Positions 46,770-59,699 of a stretch of 64,000 bases of DNA are shown in pieces. The stretch's first letter is position 1. The number at the start of each line of letters is the position of its first letter. This DNA comes from Prinsepia uniflora (lineage: Eukaryota; Streptophyta; Magnoliopsida; Rosales; Rosaceae). The stretch spans positions 45,422,332 to 45,486,331 of the forward strand of contig CM064873.1 of the NCBI GenBank assembly GCA_032719365.1, in the 5' to 3' direction. The translations under genes and the position numbers were made by a program. The notes under the pieces were generated by a model that was not told the DNA's origin, did not search any database, and saw only the letters and a list, made by a program, of their open reading frames with translations.

Positions 46770-49659
46770 TGTAACGACCCGACCCATATTCCTAGATTAG
46801 ATTAGCGACTAATCACGATTAGTGAGGCTAATCGGTGATTAGTTAGGTGAAATCGGACGAACGATGCAAAATGACCGTTTTGCCCTTGATGGTGGCAAAA
46901 CGTTGACTTTTTGTTCGGGCGGTCAAATGGACTTTGACCAATGACCGTGACGTAGTTCGTGACGTCACGAGTTCATAGACAGGTGGCACGTTCAATTCCG
47001 ACATTCGAGGAGGAAGTTATGACGTTCGGAAGTTTATGGGCATTTTGGTAATTTTGGTTAAAAGGGGTCAAATGTTGAACTTTTGACCGGGAGGTCCGAT
47101 GGCCGAGGGCCAAAGACCGTTACGTAGATGGGGATGATACGAATCCGTAGACAGGCGGCATGTCGAATTCGGACGTTCGACGACGAAGTTACGGTTCACG
47201 GAAGTTTCAAGTTACTATTCATGATGACACGTTTTACGAGACAAAAAGTGCAGTTTTGTCTCTAGTGGGCCCATCTTTTTAGATAGCCAATGGATGAGTA
47301 ACAAGTGTCACCCATCCACTGGCCAATCTCACACATACATGCATACCATCCCTTCATCGATCATTCTTCATTTCAAACCCATTTTCCCGATCTCATTACT
47401 CTCATCTGTGCAACCCAAACATCCAACCCTCACCCTATGATCATGAAAGAGAGACCAGAGGGGGAGAGGAGGACCGGTGAAGCGTGGTGGCCGGCCAGGA
47501 CGAAGCCACCGTGCACGGTGGAGACCCAAACCCGAACGGGTACCCGGTTAAACCCAAATCTCCCATTTTGTCGATTTTTACATTATGGATAGTTTTGGTT
47601 GATTAGGGAATGTTTGTTAGATTGTTTAGGGTGTATAGAGATGGTTTTGAACGGGGGTTGACGGCTGTGAAGCCTGGGGACGGAATCAGAAAAATAGGGT
47701 CGTGAGACCCTTTAATTTTGGTTAGGATTTAGGAGGTTTTGGTTAGTTGTGTTAATTGGAATGGATAGGAAATGAGAAAATAGGATTTTTAGGAGTAAAA
47801 TGGGAGAAAACGGACGAGATTTGAGGGAGGAACTAGGCCGGACCGGTCACGCCGGTCCAGGAGAACCAGTGAACCGGCCAGACCCGGTTCGATCGCTGAG
47901 GACGATGCATTGTTCACTGGTGCGTGAGCCCACGCGCAGGGGCCTTTGGGCGGCGTGTGGCAGCATGTGGTGGGGTTTCTGGGGATGTGTTCAACACACG
48001 AAATCATCTATTCGATGTAACGAACATTTTGGGACTGGTTTCGAGTCGATCGGACATCGTTTCGATAGGTTTCGGGATGTCCGAAGGTTTAGGTTCGGTT
48101 TTAAAAATAGTTAAAAATATCGGAAAATTATGGGACTTCAATGAGAGGTTAATGAGGCTATTAGTAACCCTCTAAATGAATTTGGACAGGTTTGGGAGTC
48201 CCGGTGACGGTGATTGACCGGGGAGACGGTTATGGCATGCGTATCGAGGCGCGGCTTCGGACGGTCTGTGAGTGGACCTTGTTTTCTAAATTGGTGCATG
48301 CATAAATGTTTATTATATGTTTTAAATACTTGTTTGTGATGTCATAAGTGCATTTGGATGTGTGGTTACGTATAGGCACGTATTTCGAGGTTTCGGCCCT
48401 ATACGGTGCCTATACGGGTCCGTACGTCTTTATTGGTCTGAATGAAATGGTTTTGGATTTCCAAAAGGATAATGAATGTGATTTGATGATTTTGATTTGG
48501 ATATTTGTAAATTATATGGTTTCACGTATTCCGGGGAGATTTACGTGCTTGCACGTAAATCAAGGTTTTTCGGTTTTACTCCGATTTTCCATTCTTATGA
48601 TTTTGGAAATAGTTTAATTAAATGGTTTTGGATTTGAAAAGGTAAACTCGAGTTTGAGACCCATTTGATTTATGGAATCGGGCCGGAGGCCCAGTTGGTT
48701 TACGAATCGAACTTGAGGTCCAGTTTCTATGTGGATTTGGGCCTAGGCCCCAGTTATGTGTTACAAATGGTTTTTATGGGTCATGACGGTTTATGGAAAC
48801 CGGCATGAACCCATGAAAGGTTTTATGGTTCATGACGGCTTATGGGGGCCGGGCATGAATCCTGGAAAGATTTAAATAATGATTTCAAAAGGTTTTTCAT
48901 ATGCCATCCTTTATATATGATTGTCTCCTACGGGGAGGGTCGTTGGCCTGGGTGGACCCCGGAGTAGTCACGGAGCACTGACTGAGTGGAGTCGCCCCCC
49001 AGTTGGGTTCCTTACTCTCAGGATGGGCACGGTTCGTTACCTCTAGGGAGGGTCATTGATCTACGGACATTGACCTGGGTGGACCCTGAAGAGACTTGGG
49101 TTTGAGACCCCGGTTAGCACACGTGTAGCTCTATTTTACCGTGACAGGTTCTGGATATGAATATAAGGGATAAACATGATTTAAATTGGTTTGGGAAATT
49201 ATGTTTTATGATGATAAATGGTTTTGGGCTGAGATCCCACATATGTTTACTATGTTATGGTTTTCAGTAAATGGTTTTGGGCAGGAGCCCGTAGAACTTG
49301 TATTTACGGAACTTGGGGCTGTGACCCTAATTATGGATGTTTACACTTATATGATTAGATAAATGGTTTTACTATGCATGCATGCTTTTTAGTGAAGGGT
49401 ATAAAGGTCTTTATGAAATATGTTTTTATAAACTCTTTATTTTTGTCACTCACAGTCTTTCTATTTTTAATACCCTTCAGGTTGGATACGATGTGGACTG
49501 TAGCAGAGACCGAGATATCACATACCTCCTCCGGATCCTGGCGTACTCTGATAGCCCGGGAGGGCAAAGGTCGGAAATATCCCTTGTCTGACACTTCGTG
49601 TCAGACGGGAGCAGGGTCATCCCGCACTAATCCCGGGGGGATTGGGATGGGTCCTGTCA
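46770..49659 (+). repeat. Solo LTR, family A, plus orientation
   Basis: TGTAACGACCCGACCC at 46770 to GATGGGTCCTGTCA at 49659, 2,890 bp, flanked by a perfect 5-bp duplication CGTGG (46765-46769 and 49660-49664). It is the only family A copy here on the plus strand. 26-bp palindrome 47292-47317, array ~48610-48870, terminal hairpin 49586-49606. No interior sequence remains. Confidence 0.95.
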
Positions 49660-50623
49660 CGTGGGTTTCAAGCGCAGCCACTGGAAGTGGCGTGTTAGAG
49701 TGCGTGCGGCGTCACCCGGCAGTCAGATTAACATGAAAGTTCTTCCTTTTAATTTTCTTAATTTAATTGTGCAATTTACGAATTAATTGAACAAGATTGT
49801 GATTTATTTCTGAATTATCAATCTTTTAACCATATATTCAAATTAACAATTATTATGTTAGTGTTAAATACCAATTAAGGATAAACTATTGATTCTAGGG
49901 TATTTTAGAGGTAAATTATATTCCTAATATATCTTATGATGAAATATCGGATAAGATGTGATATATGCTTGTGTGGAATATGTTTTGGAATATATATATA
50001 TATGAGTAAATACTCACTTTGCTCCCTTAACCGGACATTAAATATCACTTTGCTCCCCGAAACGGATTTAGTTCCAATGTTCAGCCACAACTGCACATTT
50101 AGTTGCACCGTTGCTCTAATCCGTTAGTCAAGTTAGTCATAGTGTCAATATTGCCACGTGTCGAATCCTGATTGGTTATTTAATTATTTATAAAAAAAAT
50201 ATTAAAACTAAATTTTTGACAAATAAACAATTGAAGAAGATGATGAACAGTGCATCTTCAACCTCCGGCTCAGGCTCATGCTCAAGTATCCCCTTCAAAT
50301 TGGCAGTCAAAATCTTCCAGCTTCTTCCCTAATCTTCCCAGCTTCTCCCCTTCAGATTACCACAACTGTTACCAAAATCATTTGAGAACAAGAAAAAAAG
50401 CAAAACAATGGTCTGAATTTCAGCAGATTTATCAAGAAACGATTGGACATAATAATCCATCCCCGATTTCAACAATTCCAAGAGCCAGACGGGTTTTCCA
50501 GATGCAAAGCACTAGCCAGGACGCCCTTCTCCCCTTGTAAAGAAAAAATACATAGAGGCAAGCAAGAACATCTCTGTATCAGTGACCCTATCTAATCCAA
50601 GCACACCATTATACTCATCTAAG

Positions 50624-50875
50624 CTCCAGAACAGAGCGGCTGAAGTTTTTTGTGGCAGCCTTGAGCACAGAAACTGTGAATATTCTGAGGTTGCTGGGTC
50701 TCTGAGAGAAACTAGGATATTGGTTCCTCCTCAAGGACTCTGTGCTTGCATCAGAGATATTCTGGGAATCGAACTCAGATCCAGATCTCTTCATTTCAAT
50801 ATCAATAAACATTATATTTGTGCTCTTTGTTTCATTCTTTTTTTCTCCTATGTGAAAATATGAGAAACACTTCAT
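50624..50875 (-). pseudogene. Captured receptor-like cytoplasmic kinase exon (RLCK VII / PBL-like)
   Basis: From ATG at 50875 the minus strand reads MKCFSYFHIGEKKNE, later RSGSEFDSQNISDASTESL, YPSFSQRPSNLRIFTVSVL and KAATKNFSRSV. This is the N-terminal exon typical of PBL19/PCRK-type RLCK VII kinases (MKCF..., SEF.SQNVSD.ST, NLRVFT.SELK.ATKNFSRS). The homology stops just before the glycine-rich loop, and no kinase domain follows. It is therefore a captured first exon, with a stop soon after at about 50615. Confidence 0.85.
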
Positions 50876-51252
50876 AGCTGCCAATGTTGTTGTATTATAG
50901 TCCTCACACAATAATTAGAAGGTGAAACCCTAAAATTAGGAAGCCATAAACAAGCAACAATTCATGACCACAGAAATCGTAATAACATCAAACTTATAAC
51001 ATCGACATAGCAAACACTTCAGATGTCACTCTCCAATTCTGCAAACCCGACCACTTTCATATCAACAACTACCACACAAAAATCAATTAAAATTGTAACT
51101 TTTCGCTTCCGATTTTTCTTCCTAATATGGGTTTATTTTTTTGCAAGTGCCGAAAAAATTTAGATTCAACTATGTGAGAAGTGACCAAATTTTTCCTTAT
51201 TTAGTAAATTAATCACAAGTTTGACGCCAAAATGTAGTAGTTAAAGGAAGCC

Positions 51253-52361
51253 CTAATACCCAAGGATGAAAATATCGATATCGACGGATATATCGCTAGT
51301 TAAATTTACGGATATCTCGCCCCAAATTTCGGTATCGATATCGATATCGTTTACGGTAAACAAAAATAATGGAAATTCGATCTAAAAGTTGGAAATTTAG
51401 AATGAAACTTTGGGAAAATCTTAAGTGCTCAATGATGGTTATATATAACTAATAAAATTATAAAATAACTTTGATATAATAAATATATGATGAATAATAT
51501 GATGTAATAAGATTCTGACGATAACTAATAATATAAAATCTTAAATATAAACATAAATTGAAGTGAGTTACTATAATTGAAAGTTAAAATAGTTAAAAAC
51601 ATAACAATAAACATACAAAAATTCATTGTAAGAAAAATGATAAAGTAAGTTTAAAATATTTAAAATTGGAAAAAAAAATGAAAAAATATGACCAAAATTT
51701 GTTAAAAAATTGGAAATAATGGATATATTTAAAATTGGACAAAAAAGAAACAAAAAAAAAATCAACCTTTGTTGAAAAATTGGAAAAAATGAATAAAGAG
51801 GGGGAATTGGAAAAAATGAATAACAAGGGAGGGAAAAAAATTGGGAAAAATGAATAAAAATGGAGGGGGGAAAAACTGGAAAAAAAATGAATAAAAAGGG
51901 ATAGAAAAAAACTGGAAAAAATGAATAAAAAGGAGGAGAGAAAAAAAATTTGCATTTGGACAAGGAGGGGTCGAACCCGTGACCCCCCCAACTTAATTGA
52001 ATAAACAGCTAAATCCATTTCTGCTACCTTTCAGTATTGTTATTTTACATCGTTTAATATATAAGTATACACATTACTAGTCATCCCTAACCTTCAGCCG
52101 GGTCTGCAACTTGGGTTTTTCGACCCGGCGGCATGACCCGACTCAATCTTCTTCGTTTTACGTCCGATTTTCACGAATTAATAGTGCATCTTCATCGTTT
52201 TGATCTTAGGAAAGGATCAGTGGGCTCAAAACAAGATAATTATTCAATAATTCGGCGAATTTCTTTCTCCTCCCCCCCCCCCCCCCCCCCTTTTTATGTG
52301 CCGCTGGGTCAATACCGAAATTTCGACGATATTTACCGATATTTTCATCAATGCTAATACC
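51253..52361. mobile_element. hAT-like non-autonomous element inside Pack-MULE 2
   Basis: The left end CAAGGATGAAAATATCG (51261) and right end, inverted, CATTGATGAAAATATCG (52353) form terminal inverted repeats; a subterminal AAATTTCGGTAT is also inverted. An 8-bp perfect duplication CTAATACC flanks it (51253-51260, 52354-52361), the size expected for hAT elements. The interior is AT-rich with no transposase and includes a C19 run at 52272-52290. Confidence 0.82.
52272..52290. repeat. C19 homopolymer
   Basis: Nineteen consecutive C on the plus strand within the hAT-like element. The length may be unreliable in an assembly. Confidence 0.9.
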
Positions 52362-53203
52362 TAAACTTAAAAAATAGCTTATGCTGGAGGTTGAAGATGC
52401 ACTGTTCATCATCTTCTTCAATTTTTTATTTTTAAAAAATTTAGTTTTAATAATTTTTTATAAATAATTAAATAACCAATCAGGATTCGACACGTGGCAA
52501 TATTGACACTGTCACTAACTTGACTAACAGATTGGGGCAATGGTTCAACTAAATGTGCAGTTGTGGCTGAACATTGGAACTAAATCCGTTTCGGGGAGCA
52601 AATTATATTTAATGTCCGGTTAAGGGAGCAAAGTGAGTATTTACCCTATATATATAAGTATGTTTTGTGACATAAGAGTAAATTACGGAATTTAACCTTG
52701 ATAACTCTTATTGATGAATCTCAATTAAAGTTCATGACGAGTAGAAGGGTATATGAATAAAAATATAAACTAATGAAGTACCTTGGAAAATATGATATAT
52801 TTATGGTGTTGATACTTGTTAATACAAATATTTTGCATTGGAAATTGGATGAAAAATTGAAGGTGTGGCTAATTGGAAATTATTTTTTTGTAACTATATA
52901 AAAGGTAGAAATATTGATTTATTGTAAATGTGGGATTAGAAGAATATTTGCTTGGTTATTATAGTAGTAATTATTTAAACTAAAAGGTCAATTACGAATA
53001 GAAGTCCCTTACGGGTAAATTTTTCGCCTTGTTGGGGAAGTGGGTCGGATGTGGGCGGTAACCCTGTAAGGTGGAATTAATTTGGTTATTTAATAAGGGA
53101 TTCAAATCGAGTTAAAATTTATACAATCCTTTATCCGACAAGTGGTTGTTAGATGGGAGCAAGATCGGTTCGATTTTCCATGAAATTAGGGACGGGTTCT
53201 GTC

Positions 53204-53775
53204 ATTGGAGACTATTCGGCAGCTCAAGGAAAGGCCTAAGGGTAAAAAGTAATAGGTCAATATGGTCTTCAAACACACTTTCGAGCTAGAGCAAGAGTAC
53301 AGGCCTAGAGGAAGCGTGCTGAGGAGGCCGAGAACATTGTGGCCGAAAGGGAGGAGTTTGTCCATGCCTTCCAAAATGAGCTTACCAATCGAGAGAAGCG
53401 GTTGGCAAAGATGTGCAGGCAGGAGGAGGAGATTGATAGACTATGTAGGTGTCTCATGGCCAATCGACAAGAGTCTCTAGAGTCCTTCATGGACGACCCG
53501 GTCTACGGAACCATGTTGACCTTGATTGTATGCAGCGTGTAATGTACTTCAATCCTAGTGTGGCTATGCAGTTTCCTTGGCTGGACGAGCCCCTAGAGCT
53601 AACCAAGACCTTCGAGTTGCTGGAAGGCATGGGGAAGTCGAGCACGAAAGTGCTGCAACCACATATACTGATCAATGAGGTTGAAAAGCTGACCAGTGGG
53701 GCCTCGAAGGAGTAAAAGAACCCCGCTATCAAGGAGAAGCGTACCGATGAGGAGATTGATGTCGAAGATTAAGGT
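53204..53775 (+). pseudogene. aORF of Tat element 2, 3' part (coiled coil)
   Basis: Continues the aORF after the chromovirus: TIRQLKERPKGKK, then in shifted frames a long charged helix AEREEFVHAFQNELTNREKR and CRQEEEIDRLC, then PSVAMQFPWLDEPLELTKTF and an acidic lysine-rich end EEIDVED. This is the coiled-coil C-terminal half expected for such ORFs. Several frameshifts and stops. Confidence 0.65.
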
Positions 53776-54728
53776 TGATGGGCCAAGACTTGTATTTTTT
53801 TTTCTTGTTTCCTTCCGGGGTATGCCCCGTGTAATTGTATGAACGATTGAAATTTTTATTGAATCCGTTGCTTTTTTCTATTTGGATATATCTACTAATT
53901 AAGGACTTCCGTTTGACTTTGTTGTGCCATATTTTCTTCCAGTATTATTGTTTTCTTGATTGCTTGTTGAGTGTTTGTATATTGAACTAATATCTAACAT
54001 AAAAGGAATCTAGAGTGTCGAGTTGCCCTAGGCTGTCGAGTGAGTTGTGAGGCACGTGAATTGGACCGAGTGAGGGAGTGCCGAGTAGGAATCTCGTTAG
54101 GCTGGCGAGTGGCATAGACTTGATTGTTTTCAAATGTATCATAGATGCATAACTAGTGGTGAGCCCTTTCAAGTAAATGTTATGTCGATCGCCCGCGATA
54201 GGATGCAGTTGCCGATCGCACTGACAGTAGAGTATAATGTGTGCATGTTCAAGTAGAGAGCCTCTATCGTGGGAGTAGTGGTCGACTAACCGTAGTAGTC
54301 TATGGATGCCGATTATGGCAAGTTTCCTCATTTGAGAGGGTGCGCCGATCAGTCGTAGTTGATGTACATGCTGATTGAGAGGTCGTTGGTGTTATTGTTT
54401 GAGGGGCCTCCAAAGAATGTTGAGACCAATCAGACATAGTGATTAATTGTACCGACCAGGTTTCCGTTTGGCTTGAACTTGGAGAAAAACCGTCCATATA
54501 AGGCATAGGCCAATTAGAAGTGTACGCCCGTGTGCCAATTGGGAGTAAGGGTTGATAAACTGCTGAGTAAGGTTGAGAGATGTAAAAGAGCCTACCCTAA
54601 CTGTGCTTCCGATTGGAAAGAGTCGTGAATGAGTGGCAAATTAGACTGCAGATAGGCTTACACTTGGAAATTAAAAGAACTTAAAAATGTCCAAAAAATG
54701 TGTTTCATTAAAAGAAATAGAAGTAGGG
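53776..54728. other. Spacer between aORF and pol of Tat element 2
   Basis: About 950 bp with no coherent ORF on either strand, lying between the convergent ends of aORF and pol. Shared 3'-end signals for the two converging units could lie here. Confidence 0.4.
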
Positions 54729-57388
54729 TGACAGGACCCGCCCCGATCCCCCTGGGACCACATGGGGACGTGCCCTGCTCCCGTCAGACACCCAAAATAA
54801 CGTTCCAATTTTAACCTCAAAAGTTCAAATGAATAAATAACCAAATAAGGTTATACATCAAATCCGAAATAAACCGATGTCAGACAAGGGATAAAGTTCC
54901 AAATTACAAATTGCGAGCACGACTCTAAAATAAACTTGCGGGCAAACCACCCAACAGGAGATCAGGTACGCGGAAGTAGATCTATGCCTCCGCCTCAAGA
55001 TCCTCATCTACCTCAGTAGCACAACCTGGAGGGGTTACCAAAACATTAAGGGTGAGTGGTCCGAAACTCAAGTTTATAAAACCGTTTAATAAGTAAAACA
55101 TATAATTTACCCCTCCGTTTTCCAAACATGCATGCATCAAAATTTAAAACCATAAATTATATAATATGAATCATAAGGCATGTAATAAAACCATAAACAT
55201 AATTTTAACCACTGCACTATACACTCCAATCCTGGCATCCCCGATGTCTGACGTCCCCGACGTCCAATAAGGTCACAGTCTCAAGGCTACGCGTGCCACT
55301 CGGGGTCTCAATCCCGAATCCAATCCCCGAACCCTGTCCGGGTATAGCATCTCAAATGCCTAGCGTCCTAGACGCTCGACATCTCTGACGTCAAATTATA
55401 GCAATCCTGCTCCTGAGTCATTTTACGGTCCGGTTCCTCCGTAGAATGACCCCTCGCAGGCAATGTGTCGTGACCGCTCCGGGGTACCACATCCGGAGGA
55501 GACAGTATCATAAGAATGGATCTATACAGTGCAGTACCAAATACATTTTATTGATATCCACATGCAAAACATATATATACATAGATAAAATCCAAACCAA
55601 TCTTTAAGTTTCACCAAAACGGGTCTCAAACCCAAATACCGTGGAACGTGCCATAATCATAATTTCAATATCATCAAAACCGTTTCTTGATTCCAGCATG
55701 TGAATATAAGTAAATCAGAAAACATTTAAGCATGCAAGGGTTTACTGAAATCGGGCCCACTCACAGTATTATCCCGCAGTGAATCTGCGCGTACGAACCT
55801 GTACCGGGATTATCGTACAATTCCTGTCAGTCCAAATCACACGTAAGGGTCACTACAAGTCTTAAACATTTATCCAAACAGTCCGAAACAGAAACCGGCT
55901 CGGGGAAACCGTCCAAACACTTTTCCTGAGACAACCGACCCTAAACTGACCCTCCTAACTATCTCAGATCAACATGGTTAATTCACCAAAAATGTTCAAA
56001 ATGATGAGAGGAATAAAAGCCATGTTGATCGTGATCAGAGATAAGGTCGAACACGCCCTCACGCGCCGCCCAAAGTGGTTGCGCGTGAAAGTCACGCTCC
56101 TGACACTGTAGCTACAGTGTCACCACCTTCACCCGTTTGTCTGCAATACGGGCCTGCCACCTGCGGCTTGACCCGGTTAATTACCCACCAATTCTTAATC
56201 AATTTCCTTCGTTTTTGATTCTATTATCTTCCATAAACATCTAATTTAGGTTCTGAGTAAAAAATTTGCCTCGACAAGTCCCCAATCGACCATTTGACCC
56301 GTGATCAACCAAACGGGTCGATCACCATAACTTGCTGGTTTCCCAACCATTGTCCAATTAACTTAACAGGCAGCATCCTAGGGCTAATATGAACTATAAG
56401 GAATAATCAATTGAACAAAACGTTACCTGGAAGTAGCCGTCCAAACCTCTGAAATTCCTCTGAAAACGGCAGCCTCCGTCCCAGCTCCACCGTGGTTGGT
56501 TACCCTCGATTTCGATATGGATGTGTTCTAAACACTCCCAGAAATCTCACTCAGTGTTTAGATTGGTCCAACAGACCGTATAAATTGAAATCTGAAATTC
56601 CCTCCAATTTTCCCGAAACTCAATCTCTGGTTTTTCTCTCCAATTTCCAGCTCCCTCAACAGCAGAGTGAAGCTCACTCAAATACTATTCTATTTAAACC
56701 AACTGAGCCGTCCCAGCTGCTCGTGGAAGTCCAATCTGTCCACTGAGATTTTTCCCCCGCAAAGCTTCAAATCTTCAAATTAAAAATGGCGGCTTTGCTG
56801 GATGAATCCAGCCATGTGCTGATGCCTATAAGGCTTTAAACAAACTCTACTTTCCAGCATACGACTAGAATAAACAATTGGGCACTCAGAACCACCGCAC
56901 ATGGTGGTTCCGCCCATGTTTCCCCGCGGTTGCTACAGTAACCAGGGGTAAAATGACCAAAATGCCCCTAGTTCAAAAATTACCATAATGCCCTCCACTT
57001 TCCAGACCCGTAACTCAGCCATCCGAAGTCCGATTTCAGCGTGCCGCCTGTCAACGGACTCAGGACGTCGAGACCTACCTAACGGTCCTCGAGTCGTGTG
57101 AAAATTAGTTGCCAAACGAAAAGTCAACATTTTCGCCCCCATCGTCCAAATTACAGTAATGCCCCTGAACTTCCGATAGTCATAACTTTTTCCCTGATCG
57201 TCCGAATTGGACGTGCCACCTGTTTATGAACTCGTGACGTCCCGAAATACGTCACGGTCATTGGTCAAAGTCCGTTTGACCCACCAATCAAAAAGTTAAC
57301 AATTTGGCAATACCATTCATAGGGATAAAAACGTCAATTCATGCAATCATTTACAATATTAAAATCCTCAAATTTCTGGGGTGTTACA
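54729..57388 (-). repeat. Solo LTR, family B
   Basis: TGACAGGACCC at 54729 to GGGTGTTACA at 57388, 2,660 bp, with a perfect 5-bp duplication TAGGG (54724-54728 and 57389-57393). It shares the general plan of family A (GTCACG / GACAGGTGGCACGTC module near 57040-57260) but lacks the 26-bp palindrome and has about 90 extra bp between the two arms of the terminal hairpin (54783-54885). Confidence 0.94.
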
Positions 57389-58420
57389 TAGGGCCGACCA
57401 AAATCTCACTTGTAGAAGAGTTTGAGATGATTAGCATGCCTTGGGTGTGCTAGTAATCGACTGTCAGTAGTATGCAATTCATAGGTTCCTGGTTGAAAGT
57501 CCTTAGTGACCAATTAGGGGCCTTCCTATTTGGGTCCAAGTGTGTCGTCTGCCCTATCCTTGGTTTCCAAGCTGATTTTTCTGAGAAGCAAGTCCTCGGC
57601 CTTGAAACTTCGAGTTTTGACCTGGGAGTCATAGTAGTGGGCGTTGTGCTGTTTGTGAGCCATGTTGCGAAGGCTGGTCTGCTTGCAATGTTCTTCTAAG
57701 AAATTCGGGTTAAGGCTGAGTAACTCGTTGTTTTCCTCAGGGTTTTAAGAGATCACTCGATAGGATGTTTCACCAATTTCCACTAAGATGATAGCCTCAG
57801 CACTGAATGTCGAGGCAAATGGTGTTTCCTTTGTGGATGTCTGGTAGGATCATAGAACGTCTAAGAGGATGTCGGACCACCTACCCTTTGAATCCTCGCT
57901 TAGGTGAGTCTTCAAGTTGTACTTGATGAGTTTTTTTACTGCTACTACTTGGTTGTTTGCTTATGGATGAGCAACAGAAGAAAAGTAGAGTTTGATGTCG
58001 TAGACTTGGCATAAGTTGCAGAAGAAAGCACAATTGAACTACTTCATGTTGTTTGTTATGATGGTGTGAGGGATCCCGAAACGGTAGATGATGTTCTGGT
58101 AGACACAGCTCTCAAGCTACGCAACAGTGATGGTCTTGAGTGACTTCGCCTCCACCCATTTGGTGATGTAGTCGATGGCTACAGCAACATGTACCACTCC
58201 TCCTTTACCTCTCGGAATTAGGCCATGAGGTCAAGTCCCCACTGTGAGAACGACCATGGGCTGACCATTGGGATCAATCGTTCTGCATGTAGGTGAGGAA
58301 TGAAGGCGTATTTCTGGCATTGATAGCATTTCTACATGAGTGTAATTGAATCTGCTGTGATAGGCCAATAGTAACTTGTTGGAAGACTTTGTGAGTGGGG
58401 GACTTGGGTCATGAGTAGTT
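57389..58420 (-). pseudogene. Integrase remnant of Tat element 2
   Basis: The minus strand shows the zinc-finger end (CYQCQKYA), FSQWGLDLMA at the start of the catalytic core, then in a shifted frame GGVVHVAVAIDYITKWVEAK, RFGIPHTIITNN, and the C-terminal SQVKTRSFKAEDLLLRK followed by KAPNWSLRTF. Typical plant gypsy integrase order. At least one frameshift and several stops. The solo LTR lies just past its C-terminal end. Confidence 0.85.
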
Positions 58421-58589
58421 ACCGCAGATTCCCTCGTTGATCTCCTTGAGTATGGCAAGTCCTCAATCTGCCAAAAGGCATTTGAGGAGTGGTACGTCGA
58501 ATCTGCGCTTATACAAATTGTCGTGGACAATTTTATTTCGGGTGGACTGGCGTTTAATGCGCTTGGCTTGTTCTAAACCTTTGGTAGTT

Positions 58590-59110
58590 TTTCATGTTTG
58601 AGGAGCCGAATGATTGGGTCCATCCAGGATGGTTTACTAGTGATAGCCATGACTTGGCGCTCCTTCGTGCTCAGGGTCTCCAGGAGCTCAACTAGAATGC
58701 TACGACTAATCTTATCGTCGATGGAAGAGGCCAGACGAGCTAGGGCATCAACGTGGATGTTCTCCGAGCGCAGAATTAGGGTGATCTCATAGGCCTGAAA
58801 ACTGTGGAGGAGCTTCCTAGCCTAGTTCAGGTAGAGCGCCATGGAGACATCCGTAGCATTGTAGAGGTTGTTCACTTCGTAGACAATGAGCTAGGAGTCA
58901 CTGAAAATTTGTATCTGTCATGCCTGTAGGTCCTTTGTGAGACAAAAACTAGTAATAAGTGCTTCATATTGTGCCTCATTGTTGGAGGTCTTGAAGCCGA
59001 AACAGAGTGCATATTCGAGCTTGGCTTAGTCGAGTGTGTTGAGCATGAGGCTCGCACCATAGCCATTGTGACATGTTGATTCGTCCACATAGAGCGTTCA
59101 GATTGGCTTG
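58590..59110 (-). pseudogene. RNase H remnant of Tat element 2
   Basis: The minus strand reads LYVDESTCHNGYGASLMLN, AKLEYALCFGFKTSNNEAQY, EALITSF, QIQIFSDS and RSENIHVDALARLASS, the canonical RNase H D-E-D motif series of gypsy pol. The in-frame stops fall at sites where relatives have Gln or Arg, e.g. SDS*LIV for SDSQLIV. Confidence 0.85.
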
Positions 59111-59699
59111 GACTTGTCCAAGGGAGATGAAGTGTTTTCCATCTAGAGAGGTGCAGCTGGCTGCATGGTGCTAGTTACGTAATCTTCCAACATGTACTGG
59201 GACGTGCGGTAGGTAAACTCGGAGAGAAGGTCAACAATGGCTTGGACCTTCTCGGTGGAGCATGGGGAAAAGATGATGTCGAACTCACTGAGGTCAACAA
59301 TGGCTTGGCCTTTCCCGATGTGTTTGGCTTCTAGAGGACCTGGTTGAGAGGCTTGTTGGTGAGGACGAGGATAGGGTGAGCCTGGAAGTAGGGTCTGAGC
59401 CATCTGGCTATTGTGACCAAGGTGAGGGCCAACTTCTCCACATCACAGTGTCTGCTCTCCGCATCCTGAAATGCTCTACTTAAAAAGTAGACTAGAAATT
59501 ACATGCCCTCCTTTCTCTTGATTAAGACAAATTTGATGGAGGATGTGGATACTGAAAGGTAGACGGTGAGTTGCTCTCTAGTGTCTAGTCAAGATAGCAT
59601 GGGTGCTTTCCTCATGTACTCCTTCAGTGCGTTGAATGATACGTTGTAATCAGCGTTCTAGTCGATGGTTTTTTTGTTTGTCTTCAGAGCCTTGATGAA

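Larger units (their letters stand above)
49995..52655. mobile_element. Pack-MULE 2 with 9-bp TSD
   Basis: The terminal inverted repeats start GAGTAAATACTCACTTTGCT at 50004 and its inverted GGGTAAATACTCACTTTGCT ending at 52646; they run ~260 bp to GTGCATCTTCAACCTCC. The flanks are TATATATAT on both sides (49995-50003, 52647-52655), a 9-bp duplication, although low complexity weakens it. The interior holds an RLCK-like exon on the minus strand and a hAT-like insertion. No transposase. Confidence 0.87.

Noticed and set aside
51960..51990. tRNA-like GGTCGAACCCGTGACC segment
   Set aside because: Looks like a B-box/T-arm, but no A box, anticodon arm or acceptor stem is present around it.
51571..52018. 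130-residue Phe/Ser-rich minus-strand ORFs
   Set aside because: Low-complexity translation of the A/G-rich hAT interior.
52272..52290. G-quadruplex regulatory element
   Set aside because: A single homopolymer without context; could be an assembly artefact, so listed only as a repeat.
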